Made by a program: the position numbers and the translations under genes
Origin: RPQJ01 sp963732375
Lineage (GTDB): Bacteria; Pseudomonadota; Gammaproteobacteria; Steroidobacterales; Steroidobacteraceae
Assembly (NCBI GenBank): GCA_963732375.1
Contig: CAVSZE010000015.1
Span: 372,001-436,000, forward strand
Direction of reading: 5' to 3'
DNA: 64,000 nucleotides
Shown: one piece after another, positions 34,755 through 43,961 of the stretch
Position numbering within the stretch: position 1 is the first letter of the stretch
Layout: each line of letters begins with the position of its first letter
Notes under the pieces: generated by a model
The model's input: the letters and a program-made list of their open reading frames with translations, nothing else
Told to the model about the DNA's origin: nothing
The model's database searches: none

Positions 34755-34776
34755 GGGAGTAGTCGTGACTACTCCC
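34755..34776. other. Perfect hairpin between prs and rplY
   Basis: GGGAGTAGTC at 34755-34764 and GACTACTCCC at 34767-34776 form a 10-base perfect inverted repeat. It begins beside the prs start-distal end and lies upstream of rplY on neither side of a U-tract, so it is not a standard terminator. It could be an attenuator, a processing site or an L25-related control site; no evidence favours one. Confidence 0.5.
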
Positions 34777-34779
34777 TCG

Positions 34780-35733
34780 TCAATCAATGTAGAGCGAGCT
34801 GACGCTCTCTTCATCGCGGATCCGGCGCATCGTCTCCGCCAGCAATCCCGCCACGGTCAGCTGGCGGATCTTGCGGCACGCGCGCGCGTTCTCCCGCAGC
34901 GGAATCGTATCCGTCACCACCAGCTCGTCGAGCGCCGAGGCCTCGATCCTGTCCACCGCCGGGCCCGACAGCACCGGGTGGGTGATGTAGGCCGCGACGC
35001 TCCTCGCGCCGTGGTCCTTCAACGCCTTGGCCGCCTGGCACAGCGTGCCCGCGGTGTCGACCATGTCGTCCACCAGCACGCAGCTCTTGCCCTCGACCTC
35101 GCCGATGATGTTCATCACCTCGGACACATTGGCCCGGGGACGGCGCTTGTCGATGATCGCCAGGTCCGCGTCGTCGAGGCGCTTGGCGATCGCGCGCGCG
35201 CGCACCACGCCGCCCACGTCCGGCGAGACGACCACCAGGTCGTCGTACTTCCTCTTCCACACCTCGCCGAGCAGCACCGGCGAGGAATAAACGTTGTCCA
35301 CGGGGATGTCGAAGAACCCCTGGATCTGGTCGGCGTGCAGGTCCACCGTCAGCACGCGGTGCACGCCCACGCCGGCGATCATGTTGGCCACGACCTTCGC
35401 CGTGATCGCGACGCGCGTGGCGCGCGGCCGGCGATCCTGGCGCGCGTAGCCGAAGTACGGCATCACCGCGGTGATGCGACCGGCCGACGCGCGACGGCAG
35501 GCATCCACCATCACCAGCAGCTCCATCAGGTGATCGTTGGCCGGCGGGCACGTGGACTGCACGACGAACACGTCGCGCCCGCGCACGTTCTCCATCAGCT
35601 CGACCGTCACCTCGCCGTCGCTGAAGCGGCCGACGTGTGCCCTGCCCAGTGGCACCTGCAGGTAACGCGCGATGTCCTGCGCCAGCTGCGGGCACGCATT
35701 GCCGGTGAACACCGCCATCGTCGGGCCGTCCAT
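34780..35733 (-). CDS. prs: Ribose-phosphate pyrophosphokinase (housekeeping)
   Basis: A 317-residue PRPP synthetase. Motifs are FTGNACPQLAQDIARYL, FSDGEVTVEL, YFGYARQDRRPRATRVAIT (ATP loop), TVDLHADQIQGFF (metal site) and the PRPP loop VLVDDMVDTAGTL. It makes PRPP from ribose 5-phosphate and ATP for nucleotides, His and Trp. ATG 35733 was chosen, with AGGAG 9 bases upstream; the next Met (MAVFTGN) is also possible. Gene order with ispE and tRNA-Gln upstream and rplY downstream is canonical. Contrast with the divergent paralogue at 18209. Confidence 0.95.
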   Translation of the reverse strand: MDGPTMAVFTGNACPQLAQDIARYLQVPLGRAHVGRFSDGEVTVELMENVRGRDVFVVQSTCPPANDHLMELLVMVDACRRASAGRITAVMPYFGYARQDRRPRATRVAITAKVVANMIAGVGVHRVLTVDLHADQIQGFFDIPVDNVYSSPVLLGEVWKRKYDDLVVVSPDVGGVVRARAIAKRLDDADLAIIDKRRPRANVSEVMNIIGEVEGKSCVLVDDMVDTAGTLCQAAKALKDHGARSVAAYITHPVLSGPAVDRIEASALDELVVTDTIPLRENARACRKIRQLTVAGLLAETMRRIRDEESVSSLYID

Positions 35734-35751
35734 CACACGTCACTCCTGGGA

Positions 35752-35810
35752 AAATAGGTGCCTGGCACCTATTTCCTGTCTCGGAAAATAGGTACCAGGC
35801 ACCTATTTTC
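35752..35810. repeat. Type A palindromic repeats, copies 4 and 5
   Basis: Two tandem palindromes just upstream of prs. The first, 35752-35774, is a perfect 11+1+11 with centre TAGGTGCCTGGCACCTA. The second, 35784-35810, is 13+1+13 with one mismatch (GGTACC against GGCACC). They would lie in the prs leader or promoter region if transcription starts upstream. Confidence 0.75.
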
Positions 35811-35854
35811 TTTTCCGTCGTTCCCGCCCGTCACAGTCCCGCTCGCAGTCCCGG

Positions 35855-35871
35855 AAAAGGAGAATGTCCCC
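35855..35871. repeat. Type B repeat, half copy
   Basis: AAAAGGAGAATGTCCCC, identical to the right arm of the inverted repeat at 32203-32219, found 9 bases before the tRNA-Gln 3' end. It is followed by TTTTC as in the full copy. Confidence 0.7.
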
Positions 35872-35880
35872 TTTTCGTGG

Positions 35881-35955
35881 TGGCTGGGGTGGAAGGATTC
35901 GAACCTCCGAATGGCGGGATCAAAACCCGCTGCCTTACCGCTTGGCGACACCCCA
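35881..35955 (-). tRNA. tRNA-Gln (UUG anticodon)
   Basis: A 75-base cloverleaf beginning TGGGGTG and ending CACCCCAGCCA, with CCA encoded and the U1-A72 start characteristic of tRNA-Gln. The anticodon arm GCGGG-TTTTGAT-CCCGC gives anticodon TTG; the T arm has TTCGAAT. It lies between ispE and prs, its usual place in gammaproteobacteria. Confidence 0.95.
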
Positions 35956-35964
35956 TCGCATTCG

Positions 35965-36858
35965 TCAGCGGCCGGACTCAACTCCGTCCTGCTCGAGTTC
36001 GCACCGTGCGGCAAGCGGCGAGCGATTGAGACCGCGCACCACGTACCCCGTCCAGCGCGCCGGAAGTCCCGCCAGTGCCGCCAGGGCATCCGCCTCTGTC
36101 GGCATCGGCGCGTACACGCAGGAGCCAGTGCCGGTGAGCCGCGCGGGCGCGATCCGTCCAAGCCAGTCCAGCGCTTCGGCAACCTCCGGGAAACGCCGTC
36201 TGACGACCGGCTCGCAGTCGTTCCGCCCACCTGCCTTCAGGAAACCGCGAATTGTGATTACCGGGGAATCCCTTGTCAATTCAGGGGCTTCAAACACCTC
36301 TGCAGTACTGATGCTCGCGTCGGGGCGGATCAGCACGTAGAAGTGCTCGGGAAAGTCCGCGGGGGTGAGCACTTCGCCGACGCCCTCCGCCCAGGCCGAC
36401 CTGCAATGGACGAACACCGGCACATCGGCGCCGAGTTCGAGCCCAATGTCGCCGAGCTGGCCGGGAGACAGGCCGAGCCCCCACAAACGGTTTAGCGCCA
36501 CCAGGACCGTGGCCGCATCGGAACTGCCGCCGCCCACTCCGCCCTGCATCGGCAGCTTTTTTGTGAGCTCGATCGCCACCCCGCGTTCACCGCAACCACT
36601 GGACTGGAGTAGCCGTCTTGCGGCGCGAATGGTCAGGTCCTGCTCTGGCGGCACTCCGGGAACGGTTCCGATCCGCTCGATCACCCCCTCCGGGCGCCGC
36701 CAGAAGCGGATTTCGTCACACAGGTCGATGAACTGGAACGCCGTCTGGATCAGGTGATAGCGGTCAGGCCGGCGGCCCACCACGTGCAGGAACAGGTTCA
36801 GCTTGCCTGGCGCCGGCCAGGGGATCGGGCGGCCCAGCGGTTCGCCCTGGGCAATCAC
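35965..36858 (-). CDS. ispE: 4-diphosphocytidyl-2-C-methyl-D-erythritol kinase
   Basis: A 297-residue GHMP kinase of the non-mevalonate isoprenoid pathway. Near the start, PAPGKLNLFLHVVGRRPDRYH carries the substrate-binding Lys and His. The ATP-binding motif is PMQGGVGGGSSDAATVL, and the C-terminal TGTGSCVYA is the third GHMP motif. The start was set to GTG 36858, which overlaps the lolB stop as GTGA; an in-frame upstream start at 36891 would overlap lolB by 37 bases. Coupled to lolB. Confidence 0.93.
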   Translation of the reverse strand: MIAQGEPLGRPIPWPAPGKLNLFLHVVGRRPDRYHLIQTAFQFIDLCDEIRFWRRPEGVIERIGTVPGVPPEQDLTIRAARRLLQSSGCGERGVAIELTKKLPMQGGVGGGSSDAATVLVALNRLWGLGLSPGQLGDIGLELGADVPVFVHCRSAWAEGVGEVLTPADFPEHFYVLIRPDASISTAEVFEAPELTRDSPVITIRGFLKAGGRNDCEPVVRRRFPEVAEALDWLGRIAPARLTGTGSCVYAPMPTEADALAALAGLPARWTGYVVRGLNRSPLAARCELEQDGVESGR

Positions 36859-37448
36859 GGCCCGCGACCGGCCGCCGGAGTCACCCGCCAATCGTCCACC
36901 GTGACCTTCAGCCGGACGCCTTCACGGGTTGCCGTAAACCTGGTCGGAAGCGAAGCGCCCAGCGTCGACCTGAACGCGTCGTAGCCGATGCGCCAGTCGG
37001 CCTGCTCGATCACGCGCAGCGGTGACTGGTCGGCATCGGCGACGCGGGCAGGGCCGTCCGGCGCGGGCACACCGAGCATCCAGAAGCGCAGGCTGCCCCA
37101 GGGCAGGTCGGCGCCGAGGCGCTCACGCAGCAGCGCCCTCGTCTGCGCGGTGTCGAGGCTGCGCCCTTCGTCATCGGTGACACTGAGTCGGTCGCCGTCC
37201 ACCGTCACGCGCATGGCACCGGCGCCCAACGGCCCGCGCAGCGAGATGGTCGTCGCGTCGGCTTGCTGTTCCCAGGTGAACGACCCGCTGCCGCCCCCGC
37301 CGTTTGCGGCGAGCGCGAGACGACCGGTCGCGGTCCACGCGGCGAATGCAGTCGGGTCCGCAGCCACGAACGGCGGCGGCGCAACCGGTGCCACTGCGCA
37401 GCCGCCGAGCGCCGCCAGGACCAGGACCGCAGCGGAGCGGTGCATCAT
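36855..37448 (-). CDS. lolB: Outer-membrane lipoprotein insertion protein LolB
   Basis: A 197-residue lipoprotein with a short signal and lipobox LGGC (Cys17). The mature part has FAAWTATGRLALAANGGGGSGSFTWEQQ, the typical LolB N-terminal strands, and SPLRVIEQADWRIGYDAF nearer the end. LolB receives lipoproteins from LolA and inserts them in the outer membrane. The start ATG overlaps the upstream TPR gene stop (ATGA). The divergent sequence is normal for LolB; the gene order lolB-ispE-prs strengthens the call. Confidence 0.9.
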   Translation of the reverse strand: MMHRSAAVLVLAALGGCAVAPVAPPPFVAADPTAFAAWTATGRLALAANGGGGSGSFTWEQQADATTISLRGPLGAGAMRVTVDGDRLSVTDDEGRSLDTAQTRALLRERLGADLPWGSLRFWMLGVPAPDGPARVADADQSPLRVIEQADWRIGYDAFRSTLGASLPTRFTATREGVRLKVTVDDWRVTPAAGRGP

Positions 37449-39130
37449 TTCCCGGCGCGGGCGATACGCTTTTCCAGCGGCTTGTTGCCCGGATGTCGCT
37501 CGAGCGACTCCTTCCAGGTCTTGCGGGCCGCGTCCTTGTCGCCCATGGCCCACTGCACTTCACCCAGGTGCAGGCTGATTTCCGGGTCGTCGTTGCCCGC
37601 GCGGGCGCGCTCCAGGTATTCGGCCGCCTGCGCGTAGTTCTTCTCGCGGTAGAGCACCCAGCCCATGCTGTCCATCACCGCAGGACTGTCCGGGGTCTGC
37701 GCGAGCGAAGCGGCAACCAGCGCACGCGCCTCGCCGAGATCCCGATCCTGGTCCGCGAGCGTGTAGCCGAGCGCGTTCTGCACAACCGGGTCCCCAGGCC
37801 TTTCGGCGAGCAGCTTGCGCAGCTCGCGCACCGAGGCATCGCCGCGACCGAGTCGCTCGTATGCGAATACCCTGGAAAGCTGCAGGTCCAGCACCTCGGG
37901 ATAGCGCTCGAGACCGGCGTCGAGCACCGCGAGCGCGCGCTTGTCGCCGTCGAGCGAGGACAGCAACCCGGCCTGCGCCATCACTATCCGCGGTCCCAGC
38001 GACGGCTCGGCCTGGCCGAACTGCTCGAGATGGGCGAGCCCCGCATCGACGCCGTCCTTCCGGGCCTTGAAGAATGCGACGCGCTGCTGCGCCGCCAGCG
38101 CCTGCTCGCCGCCCGTCACGCGCGAGTAGTAGCGGATGGCGTTCGCCTCGTCGTCGCGTCGCTCCGCGATCACGCCGAGGTAGTACAGCGCCTCGTACGA
38201 CTGGGAGCCCATGGACAGCAGTTCCTCGAAGCGCACATTGGCCGCCGCCAGGTCGCCGCCCTGCAGGTCGAGCATGCCCAGTGTGCGTATCGCCGCCGGC
38301 ACCACGGTGGTTCCCGCCGCGTAGGGCGTGAGGATCGCGCGCGCCTCTTCGTCGCGGCCCGCGCCCGCGAGTACCAGCGCGTATTCCATCTGGGTCGCGA
38401 CATCGGCGTCCGGCGCGAGCGCCAGGTCGCGCTCCATCGCCAGGCCGTCGGCCTCGCGCCCCGACGCGATCATCGTCCGGGCCAGCAGCATCTTCGCCGG
38501 CACCCAGTACGGGGCCAACCGCACCGATTCCTCCGCGCTCGACATCGCCAGCGCATAGTTTTCCGAACGCAGCGCGGAATTGCCTAGAGCGTTGTACCCC
38601 TCTGCCACCTTGGGATGCAGGGCCGAGAGCCGCCGAAAGAGCTCGGTCACGTCGGGGGCGGTAGCCTCGTCCATGATGACGGGCAGCAACGCCAGGTAGC
38701 CGGCGGCCGGGCTCACGTAGGCTGTCTCGACCAGCGTGCGGAAATGGGACTCGGCCACGTCCAGCCGATGCAGCGCCAGGGCCGCCACGCCGGCGTACCG
38801 TTCCGCCTGCTCGCTCGATGGATTGATCTGCAGCCAGCGCTCCGCCGACAGCAGTGCGTCGGACAACTGGAAATTGTCGAACGCAATCCGGCTCGCCTGC
38901 TCCGCGACCGCCTCGTCGTCGGAGGCCTCGGCCGCGAGGCGATAGGCCCGCGCGGCCGCCGGCAGGTCCCCGCGCTCGAGGGCCGCGTCGCCTTCGGCAA
39001 GCAGCGCCCCGGGTTCGGGCCGGGATTCTGGCTCGGCCGCCAGCGCCACCGACCACGGACCGAGGGAGATTGACAACAGCAGGAGCGCCGGCACCAGCAG
39101 GCGCCGGGCGAGAATCAGGGGTTTCCGCAT
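37445..39130 (-). CDS. Exported tetratricopeptide repeat protein
   Basis: A 561-residue protein with an N-terminal signal-like hydrophobic stretch (RRLLVPALLLLSISLGPWSVALA, about 10-32). It then has a chain of TPR-like helices over nearly its whole length; a clear repeat near the end is AVMDSMGWVLYREKNYAQAAEYLERARAGNDDPEISLHLGEVQWAMGD. TPR proteins upstream of lolB are common in gammaproteobacteria, and a role in outer-membrane assembly is suspected but unproven. ATG 39130 was chosen over 39175. It is divergent from hemA, sharing a 89-base spacer. Confidence 0.85.
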   Translation of the reverse strand: MRKPLILARRLLVPALLLLSISLGPWSVALAAEPESRPEPGALLAEGDAALERGDLPAAARAYRLAAEASDDEAVAEQASRIAFDNFQLSDALLSAERWLQINPSSEQAERYAGVAALALHRLDVAESHFRTLVETAYVSPAAGYLALLPVIMDEATAPDVTELFRRLSALHPKVAEGYNALGNSALRSENYALAMSSAEESVRLAPYWVPAKMLLARTMIASGREADGLAMERDLALAPDADVATQMEYALVLAGAGRDEEARAILTPYAAGTTVVPAAIRTLGMLDLQGGDLAAANVRFEELLSMGSQSYEALYYLGVIAERRDDEANAIRYYSRVTGGEQALAAQQRVAFFKARKDGVDAGLAHLEQFGQAEPSLGPRIVMAQAGLLSSLDGDKRALAVLDAGLERYPEVLDLQLSRVFAYERLGRGDASVRELRKLLAERPGDPVVQNALGYTLADQDRDLGEARALVAASLAQTPDSPAVMDSMGWVLYREKNYAQAAEYLERARAGNDDPEISLHLGEVQWAMGDKDAARKTWKESLERHPGNKPLEKRIARAGK

Positions 39131-39219
39131 GGTCTGCCCACTATAGCGGAAGAGCCGTCGCGCTTGTGTTGCCACTGGGCATCACCCAGAATTTCGCGAT
39201 TTCGCTGACCGGATCCCGG

Positions 39220-40470
39220 ATGTCCCTAGTTGTCGTCGGCATCAATCACCGCACCGCGCCCATTGAGGTGCGCGAGCGCGTGGTATTCGAGCCGGCACGC
39301 ATGCCGGAGGCGCTGCGCGATCTGGCGACGCTGCCGTCGGTCCAGGAGTCGCTGATCGTCTCCACCTGCAACCGGACCGAGATCTACTGCGCGAGCGAAT
39401 CCGGAGACGTGGGGCTGGCCGACTGGCTGCAGCGCTACCACAAGCTCGGCGCGAGCCTCCACCACTGCCTGTACCGCCACGACGACATGCGCGCGGTCGC
39501 CCATGCCTTCTCGGTAGCCTCCGGGCTCGACTCGCTGGTGCTTGGCGAGCCGCAGATCCTCGGCCAGCTGAAGGACGCCTATCGCGTTGCGCAGGAGGCC
39601 GGCACCACCGGCCCGATGCTGAATCGACTGTTCCAGGCGACTTTCTCCGTTGCCAAGCGCGTCAGGACCGAGACCGAGATCGGCGCGAACGCGGTGTCGG
39701 TGGCATACGCGGCGGTGCGCATGGCCAGGACCGTGTTCTCGAGCTTCGAAAGCCGGACCGCGCTGCTGGTTGGCGCCGGCGATACGATCGCGCTGGCGGC
39801 GCGCCACCTGCACGCCGACGGCCTGCGCCGCATGATCGTCGCCAATCGCAGCGTCGACCGCGCGCGCGAGCTCGCATCCGAATTCCAGGGCTTTGCCATC
39901 GGCCTCGACGAGATCCCGTCGCACCTGAGCGAGGCGGACATCGTCGTCGCCTCCACCGCAAGCCCGAACCCGATCATCACCCGCGCCATGGCCCAGGACG
40001 CGCTGCGCGTGCGCAAGCGACGGCCGATGTTCATGGTGGACATCGCGGTTCCCCGTGACATCGAGCAGGAGGTGGCCGAGCTCGAGGACATCTACCTGTT
40101 CACGATCGATGACCTGCAGACGGTCGTGAACGAGAACATGGAGGGGCGTCGGCAGGCCGCGCGCGCGGCCGGCGAGATGATCGAGTCCGCGGTCGATCGC
40201 TTCGAGATGCAGATCCGCAGCCGGCAGGCCGCGCCGACGATCCGCCGGCTGCGCGACCAGGCCGAGCAAGTCCGGCGCAACACGCTCGACCGGGCCCGGC
40301 ACATGATCGCTTCCGGGCGCAGCCCTGACGAAGTCCTGGAGTTCCTTTCCACGACCCTGACCAACCGCCTGATCCACGCACCGAGCCAACGGATGCGCGA
40401 CGCTGCCGAGACGGGCGACGGGGCGATCATCGAAACGATCGCCGAGATCTACCACCTCGACCACGACTGA
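39220..40470 (+). CDS. hemA: Glutamyl-tRNA reductase
   Basis: A 416-residue GluTR, first step of C5-route heme synthesis, reducing glutamyl-tRNA to glutamate 1-semialdehyde. The catalytic Cys50 is in VSTCNRTEIY. The NADPH domain has LLVGAGDTIALAARHL, and the C-terminal dimerisation helices follow. The true start is ATG 39220 (MSLVVVGINHRTAPIEVRER); the frame is open far upstream but only as a shadow over the TPR gene. The stop overlaps the prfA start (TGATG). Confidence 0.96.
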   Translation: MSLVVVGINHRTAPIEVRERVVFEPARMPEALRDLATLPSVQESLIVSTCNRTEIYCASESGDVGLADWLQRYHKLGASLHHCLYRHDDMRAVAHAFSVASGLDSLVLGEPQILGQLKDAYRVAQEAGTTGPMLNRLFQATFSVAKRVRTETEIGANAVSVAYAAVRMARTVFSSFESRTALLVGAGDTIALAARHLHADGLRRMIVANRSVDRARELASEFQGFAIGLDEIPSHLSEADIVVASTASPNPIITRAMAQDALRVRKRRPMFMVDIAVPRDIEQEVAELEDIYLFTIDDLQTVVNENMEGRRQAARAAGEMIESAVDRFEMQIRSRQAAPTIRRLRDQAEQVRRNTLDRARHMIASGRSPDEVLEFLSTTLTNRLIHAPSQRMRDAAETGDGAIIETIAEIYHLDHD

Positions 40471-41549
40471 TGAAGGACTCCATCCGCCGCAGGCTGGAAA
40501 CGACGGTGGAGCGCTTCGAGGAGCTGGGCGCCCTGCTCGCCGAACCGGACGCCGCCGGCAAGCCCGGTCGATTCCGCGACCTGTCGGTCGAATACGCGCG
40601 GCTCGAACCGGTTGCGACCCGCTTCCGGGAGTTCTCGCGCCTGGAGGCCGAGCGGCGCACGACGGCCGAAATGGCTGTCGGCACGGACGCCGAGATGCGG
40701 GAACTCGCCGAACAGGAAATCGAGGACCTGGACACGCGACTCGAGTCCGAGTCGGCGGAACTCGCCAGGTTGCTGCTGCCGAAGGACCCCCGCGACGACA
40801 GCAACATCTTCCTCGAGATTCGCGCCGGGACCGGCGGCGACGAGGCCGCGATCTTTGCCGGCGACCTGTTCCGCATGTACGCGCGCTACGCCGAGCGACA
40901 GGGCTGGCGTGTGGAGATCCTGAGCGAGAGCCCCGGCGAGCACGGCGGCTACCGCGAAGTGATCAGCCGCATGGTCGGCAGGGGCGTGTACTCGAGGCTC
41001 AAGTTCGAGTCGGGTACGCACCGCGTGCAGCGGGTACCGGCCACCGAGGCCCAGGGACGCATCCACACCTCGGCCTGCACCGTGGCAATCCTGCCCGAAC
41101 TCGAGGAAGTGGACGAGGTCGCGCTCAATCCCGCGGACCTGCGCGTCGATACCTACCGCGCATCGGGCGCGGGCGGGCAGCACGTCAACAAGACCGACTC
41201 GGCGATCCGCATCACGCACCTGCCGACGGGGATCGTCGTCGAGTGCCAGGACGAACGCTCGCAGCACAAGAACCGCTCGCGCGCGCTCTCGCTGCTGCGC
41301 GCGCGCCTGCTGGAGGCCGAACAGCAGAAGCAGGCCGCGCAACAGGCACGCGAGCGCAAATTGCAGGTGGGCAGCGGCGACCGCTCCGAACGCATCCGTA
41401 CCTACAACTACCCGCAGGCTCGAGTCACCGACCACCGCATCAACCTGACCATCTACCAGCTGCCAGCGGTGATGGAAGGCGCGCTCGACGAGGTGATCGG
41501 GCCGCTGCAGCAGGAGTGGCAGGCCGAGCAGCTCGCGAGCCTTCAGTGA
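40470..41549 (+). CDS. prfA: Peptide chain release factor 1
   Basis: A 359-residue RF1. The GGQ motif is at about residue 235 (ASGAGGQHVNKTDSAIRITH), where the glutamine is normally methylated by PrmC, encoded next. The anticodon-mimic PxT-type region (VQRVPATEAQGRIHTSACTV) identifies RF1 rather than RF2, for reading UAA and UAG. The start overlaps the hemA stop by one base; prmC follows after 18 bases. Confidence 0.96.
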   Translation: MKDSIRRRLETTVERFEELGALLAEPDAAGKPGRFRDLSVEYARLEPVATRFREFSRLEAERRTTAEMAVGTDAEMRELAEQEIEDLDTRLESESAELARLLLPKDPRDDSNIFLEIRAGTGGDEAAIFAGDLFRMYARYAERQGWRVEILSESPGEHGGYREVISRMVGRGVYSRLKFESGTHRVQRVPATEAQGRIHTSACTVAILPELEEVDEVALNPADLRVDTYRASGAGGQHVNKTDSAIRITHLPTGIVVECQDERSQHKNRSRALSLLRARLLEAEQQKQAAQQARERKLQVGSGDRSERIRTYNYPQARVTDHRINLTIYQLPAVMEGALDEVIGPLQQEWQAEQLASLQ

Positions 41550-41567
41550 GCTTCGCGGCCCGGGCAC

Positions 41568-42425
41568 ATGGCGACTGAAATCCGCGCGCTGGTCGACGAG
41601 GGCGCCGCGCGGCTCGCGCGCGTTGCGGACGACCCGCGCGTCGACGCGGAGATCCTGCTCGCCGCCGCGCTCGCCAGGCCCCGCTCGCACCTGGCCGCGC
41701 ACCCCGACGCCCAAGTGCTCGATTGCGAGGCCACCGACCGCTACGAGGCGTATGTCACCCGCCGCGCGCTCGGCGAGCCCGTCGCCTACATCCTTGGCGA
41801 GAAGGAGTTCTGGTCGCTGCCGCTGGCGGTGACGCCGGTCGTGCTGATTCCGCGACCGGAAACCGAACTCCTGGTCGAGCGCGCGCTGGCGCACCTGCCG
41901 CCGGGCACGGATGCGGACGTGCTGGACCTTGCGACCGGCAGCGGCGCGATCGCGCTTGCGATCGCAAGCGAGCGACCGGCCTGTCGCGTGGCCGCGACCG
42001 ACATCTCGCCGGACGCGATCGACCTCGCCCGGAACAACGCGGGACGACTCCGCCTCGATCGCGTCGAGTTCCTGGCAGGTTCGTGGTACGAACCCGTTGC
42101 GGGAAAGACTTTTGACCTGATCTCGAGCAATCCGCCCTACATCGCGGACGGCGATCCTCGCGTCGAGCGCGCAGTGCAGCGCTTCGAGCCGCAGCTGGCC
42201 CTGTATGCAGGCCCGACCGGACTCGAGGCATTCGGCAAGATCATCGAAGGCGCGCTGCAGCACCTGAAACCCCGAGGGTGGCTGGTCCTCGAGCACGGTG
42301 ACACCCAGGGCGAGCCCGTCCGCAGGCTGCTGTCGCTCGCCGGCTTCGAGTCAGTAAGCACGCACCGCGATCTTGCGGGTCGTGAACGCTGCACCGAAGG
42401 TTCTAGGAGCGAACGGCCAGGATAG
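41568..42425 (+). CDS. prmC: Release factor glutamine methyltransferase
   Basis: A 285-residue SAM-dependent methyltransferase. The N-terminal helical domain is followed by IPRPETELLVERAL, motif I VLDLATGSGAIALAIASERP and the NPPY catalytic motif in LISSNPPYIADGD. It methylates the GGQ glutamine of RF1 and RF2, and its position after prfA is canonical. It is convergent with menE, 60 bases apart. Confidence 0.95.
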   Translation: MATEIRALVDEGAARLARVADDPRVDAEILLAAALARPRSHLAAHPDAQVLDCEATDRYEAYVTRRALGEPVAYILGEKEFWSLPLAVTPVVLIPRPETELLVERALAHLPPGTDADVLDLATGSGAIALAIASERPACRVAATDISPDAIDLARNNAGRLRLDRVEFLAGSWYEPVAGKTFDLISSNPPYIADGDPRVERAVQRFEPQLALYAGPTGLEAFGKIIEGALQHLKPRGWLVLEHGDTQGEPVRRLLSLAGFESVSTHRDLAGRERCTEGSRSERPG

Positions 42426-42485
42426 TTTGACGGCCGGAGGTAGTGGCGGGCCGCGCAGACGGGCCCCGCTCACCGCAGTGAGGCG

Positions 42486-43961
42486 TCAGCAATCCCCAGC
42501 CAGCGCGGCGAGGCGTTGCCGCTGCAGCTTTCCGGCCGCCGTCCTGGGCAGGCTGCTCACGAACCGGAAATCGCGCGGTCGCTTGTAGCCGGCGAGGCGA
42601 TCGCTGCAGTGCGCAGACAGTACGCCCGCGTCGGCCGCGGCTCCATCGCGGATTACGATCCACGCGGCGACTCGCGCGCCGAGATCCGCATCGGGCAGAC
42701 CGGCCACGCCGGCTTCAGCAACCGACGGGTGTTCCAGCAGCACCGCCTCGACTTCAGCCGGATAGACATTTTCGCCGCCGGACACGATGAGGTCTTCGCG
42801 ACGGTCGAGCACGTGAAGCCCGCCCTCCGCGTCCAGCAACCCGACGTCGCCGGTGTGGAGCCAGCCGTCACGGATCGCGTGCGCGGTGGCTTCCGCGTCC
42901 GCGAGATACCCGGACATCACCGTCGGACCCCGCACCAGTATTTCGCCCGGCTCCCCGATCGCCGCATCGCGGCCGTCCGTGACGACACGCACCTCGGTGC
43001 CCTGCAACGGAAACATCGGTGGAGACGAAGCCGCCGCCGCGCCGCGCGGCCGCCCAGTCGCGACCTGGGAGGTGGCTTCGGTGAGCCCATAGGTGCTGAA
43101 TACCGGATAACCAAGGTTTTCTGCGCGCGCGCGCAATTCGGGCGTTGCTGACGCGCCGCCGAGCAGCAGCACTTCGAGGCCAGCAGGAGCCGGCCGGCCG
43201 GCACGATGCTCGAGCAGCCGCGAAAGCATGGTCGGCACCAGCGAAATACCGGCAATGTCCCCGGAATCCAGCGCGTCGCTGACCGCGGCAACGTCGAACT
43301 GGGACAGCAGCCGCACCGGGCCGCCATACAGCATGCTGCGCACGATTATCGACAGCCCGCCGACGTGGAACAGCGGCATGCAGGACAACCAGCGCCTGCC
43401 GACCGCGGGGCCCAGGCGCTCGAGAGCGCCGGCCGCGCTGGCCTTGAAGTTTCCCCAGCTGAGGCATGCGCCCTTCGAACGCCCGGAGGTTCCCGACGTG
43501 AACAGCACCGCGAGCGTCGACCCCGTTGCGGCGCCCTCACCCGGCAGCTGCACCGCAGCCCGCGGCAGCGCGTCGAACGCCGGCGCTTGCGCGGCGACGA
43601 GGTCCGGCAACTGCGAACGGATCGTCGCCAGGCGCGCATCGCCAGCATCGCAGAGCAGGTACTGCGCGCGCGAATCAGTGAGTTGCTGCACCAGTTCGCC
43701 CGCCGTGAGTCGGGCATTGAGCGGCAGCACGACGCGGCCCGCGAACGCCACCGCGCAGAACCATGCGACAAACCGCGCGTCACCCGGCATCAGGATCGCG
43801 ATCGGGCCATCGCCCGACGGTGCCGCAGCCAGCAAGTGTGTCGCGCCGCGCCTCGCGCGGTCGGCCAGTTCGGCGAAGGTCCAGGACTGCTCGCGCCACT
43901 CGATCGCAATCGCAGCGGGGTTCTGCTCAACGCGAGACCGGAGTGCAAGCGCCAGGTTCAC
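42486..43961 (-). CDS. menE: 2-succinylbenzoate--CoA ligase
   Basis: A 491-residue adenylate-forming (ANL) enzyme. The P-loop-like motif is LFTSGTSGRSKGACLSWGNF, followed by FSTYGLTEATS (A5), DGWLHTGDVGLLDAEG (A7) and VSGGENVYPAEVE (A8). The catalytic Lys lies in RTAAGKLQRQRL near the end. Last gene of the men operon: it activates o-succinylbenzoate for MenB. The start GTG 43961 overlaps the menC stop (GTGA). The assignment relies on this context, since the ANL superfamily is broad. Confidence 0.92.
   Translation of the reverse strand: MNLALALRSRVEQNPAAIAIEWREQSWTFAELADRARRGATHLLAAAPSGDGPIAILMPGDARFVAWFCAVAFAGRVVLPLNARLTAGELVQQLTDSRAQYLLCDAGDARLATIRSQLPDLVAAQAPAFDALPRAAVQLPGEGAATGSTLAVLFTSGTSGRSKGACLSWGNFKASAAGALERLGPAVGRRWLSCMPLFHVGGLSIIVRSMLYGGPVRLLSQFDVAAVSDALDSGDIAGISLVPTMLSRLLEHRAGRPAPAGLEVLLLGGASATPELRARAENLGYPVFSTYGLTEATSQVATGRPRGAAAASSPPMFPLQGTEVRVVTDGRDAAIGEPGEILVRGPTVMSGYLADAEATAHAIRDGWLHTGDVGLLDAEGGLHVLDRREDLIVSGGENVYPAEVEAVLLEHPSVAEAGVAGLPDADLGARVAAWIVIRDGAAADAGVLSAHCSDRLAGYKRPRDFRFVSSLPRTAAGKLQRQRLAALAGDC

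Noticed and set aside
38854..39219. Upstream extension of hemA
   Set aside because: It is antisense to the TPR gene and has no GluTR similarity; MSLVVVGINHRT is the typical start.
40449..42296. 615-codon minus-strand open frame over prfA and prmC
   Set aside because: Composition is that of a reverse complement of coding sequence; the two plus-strand genes are unmistakable.
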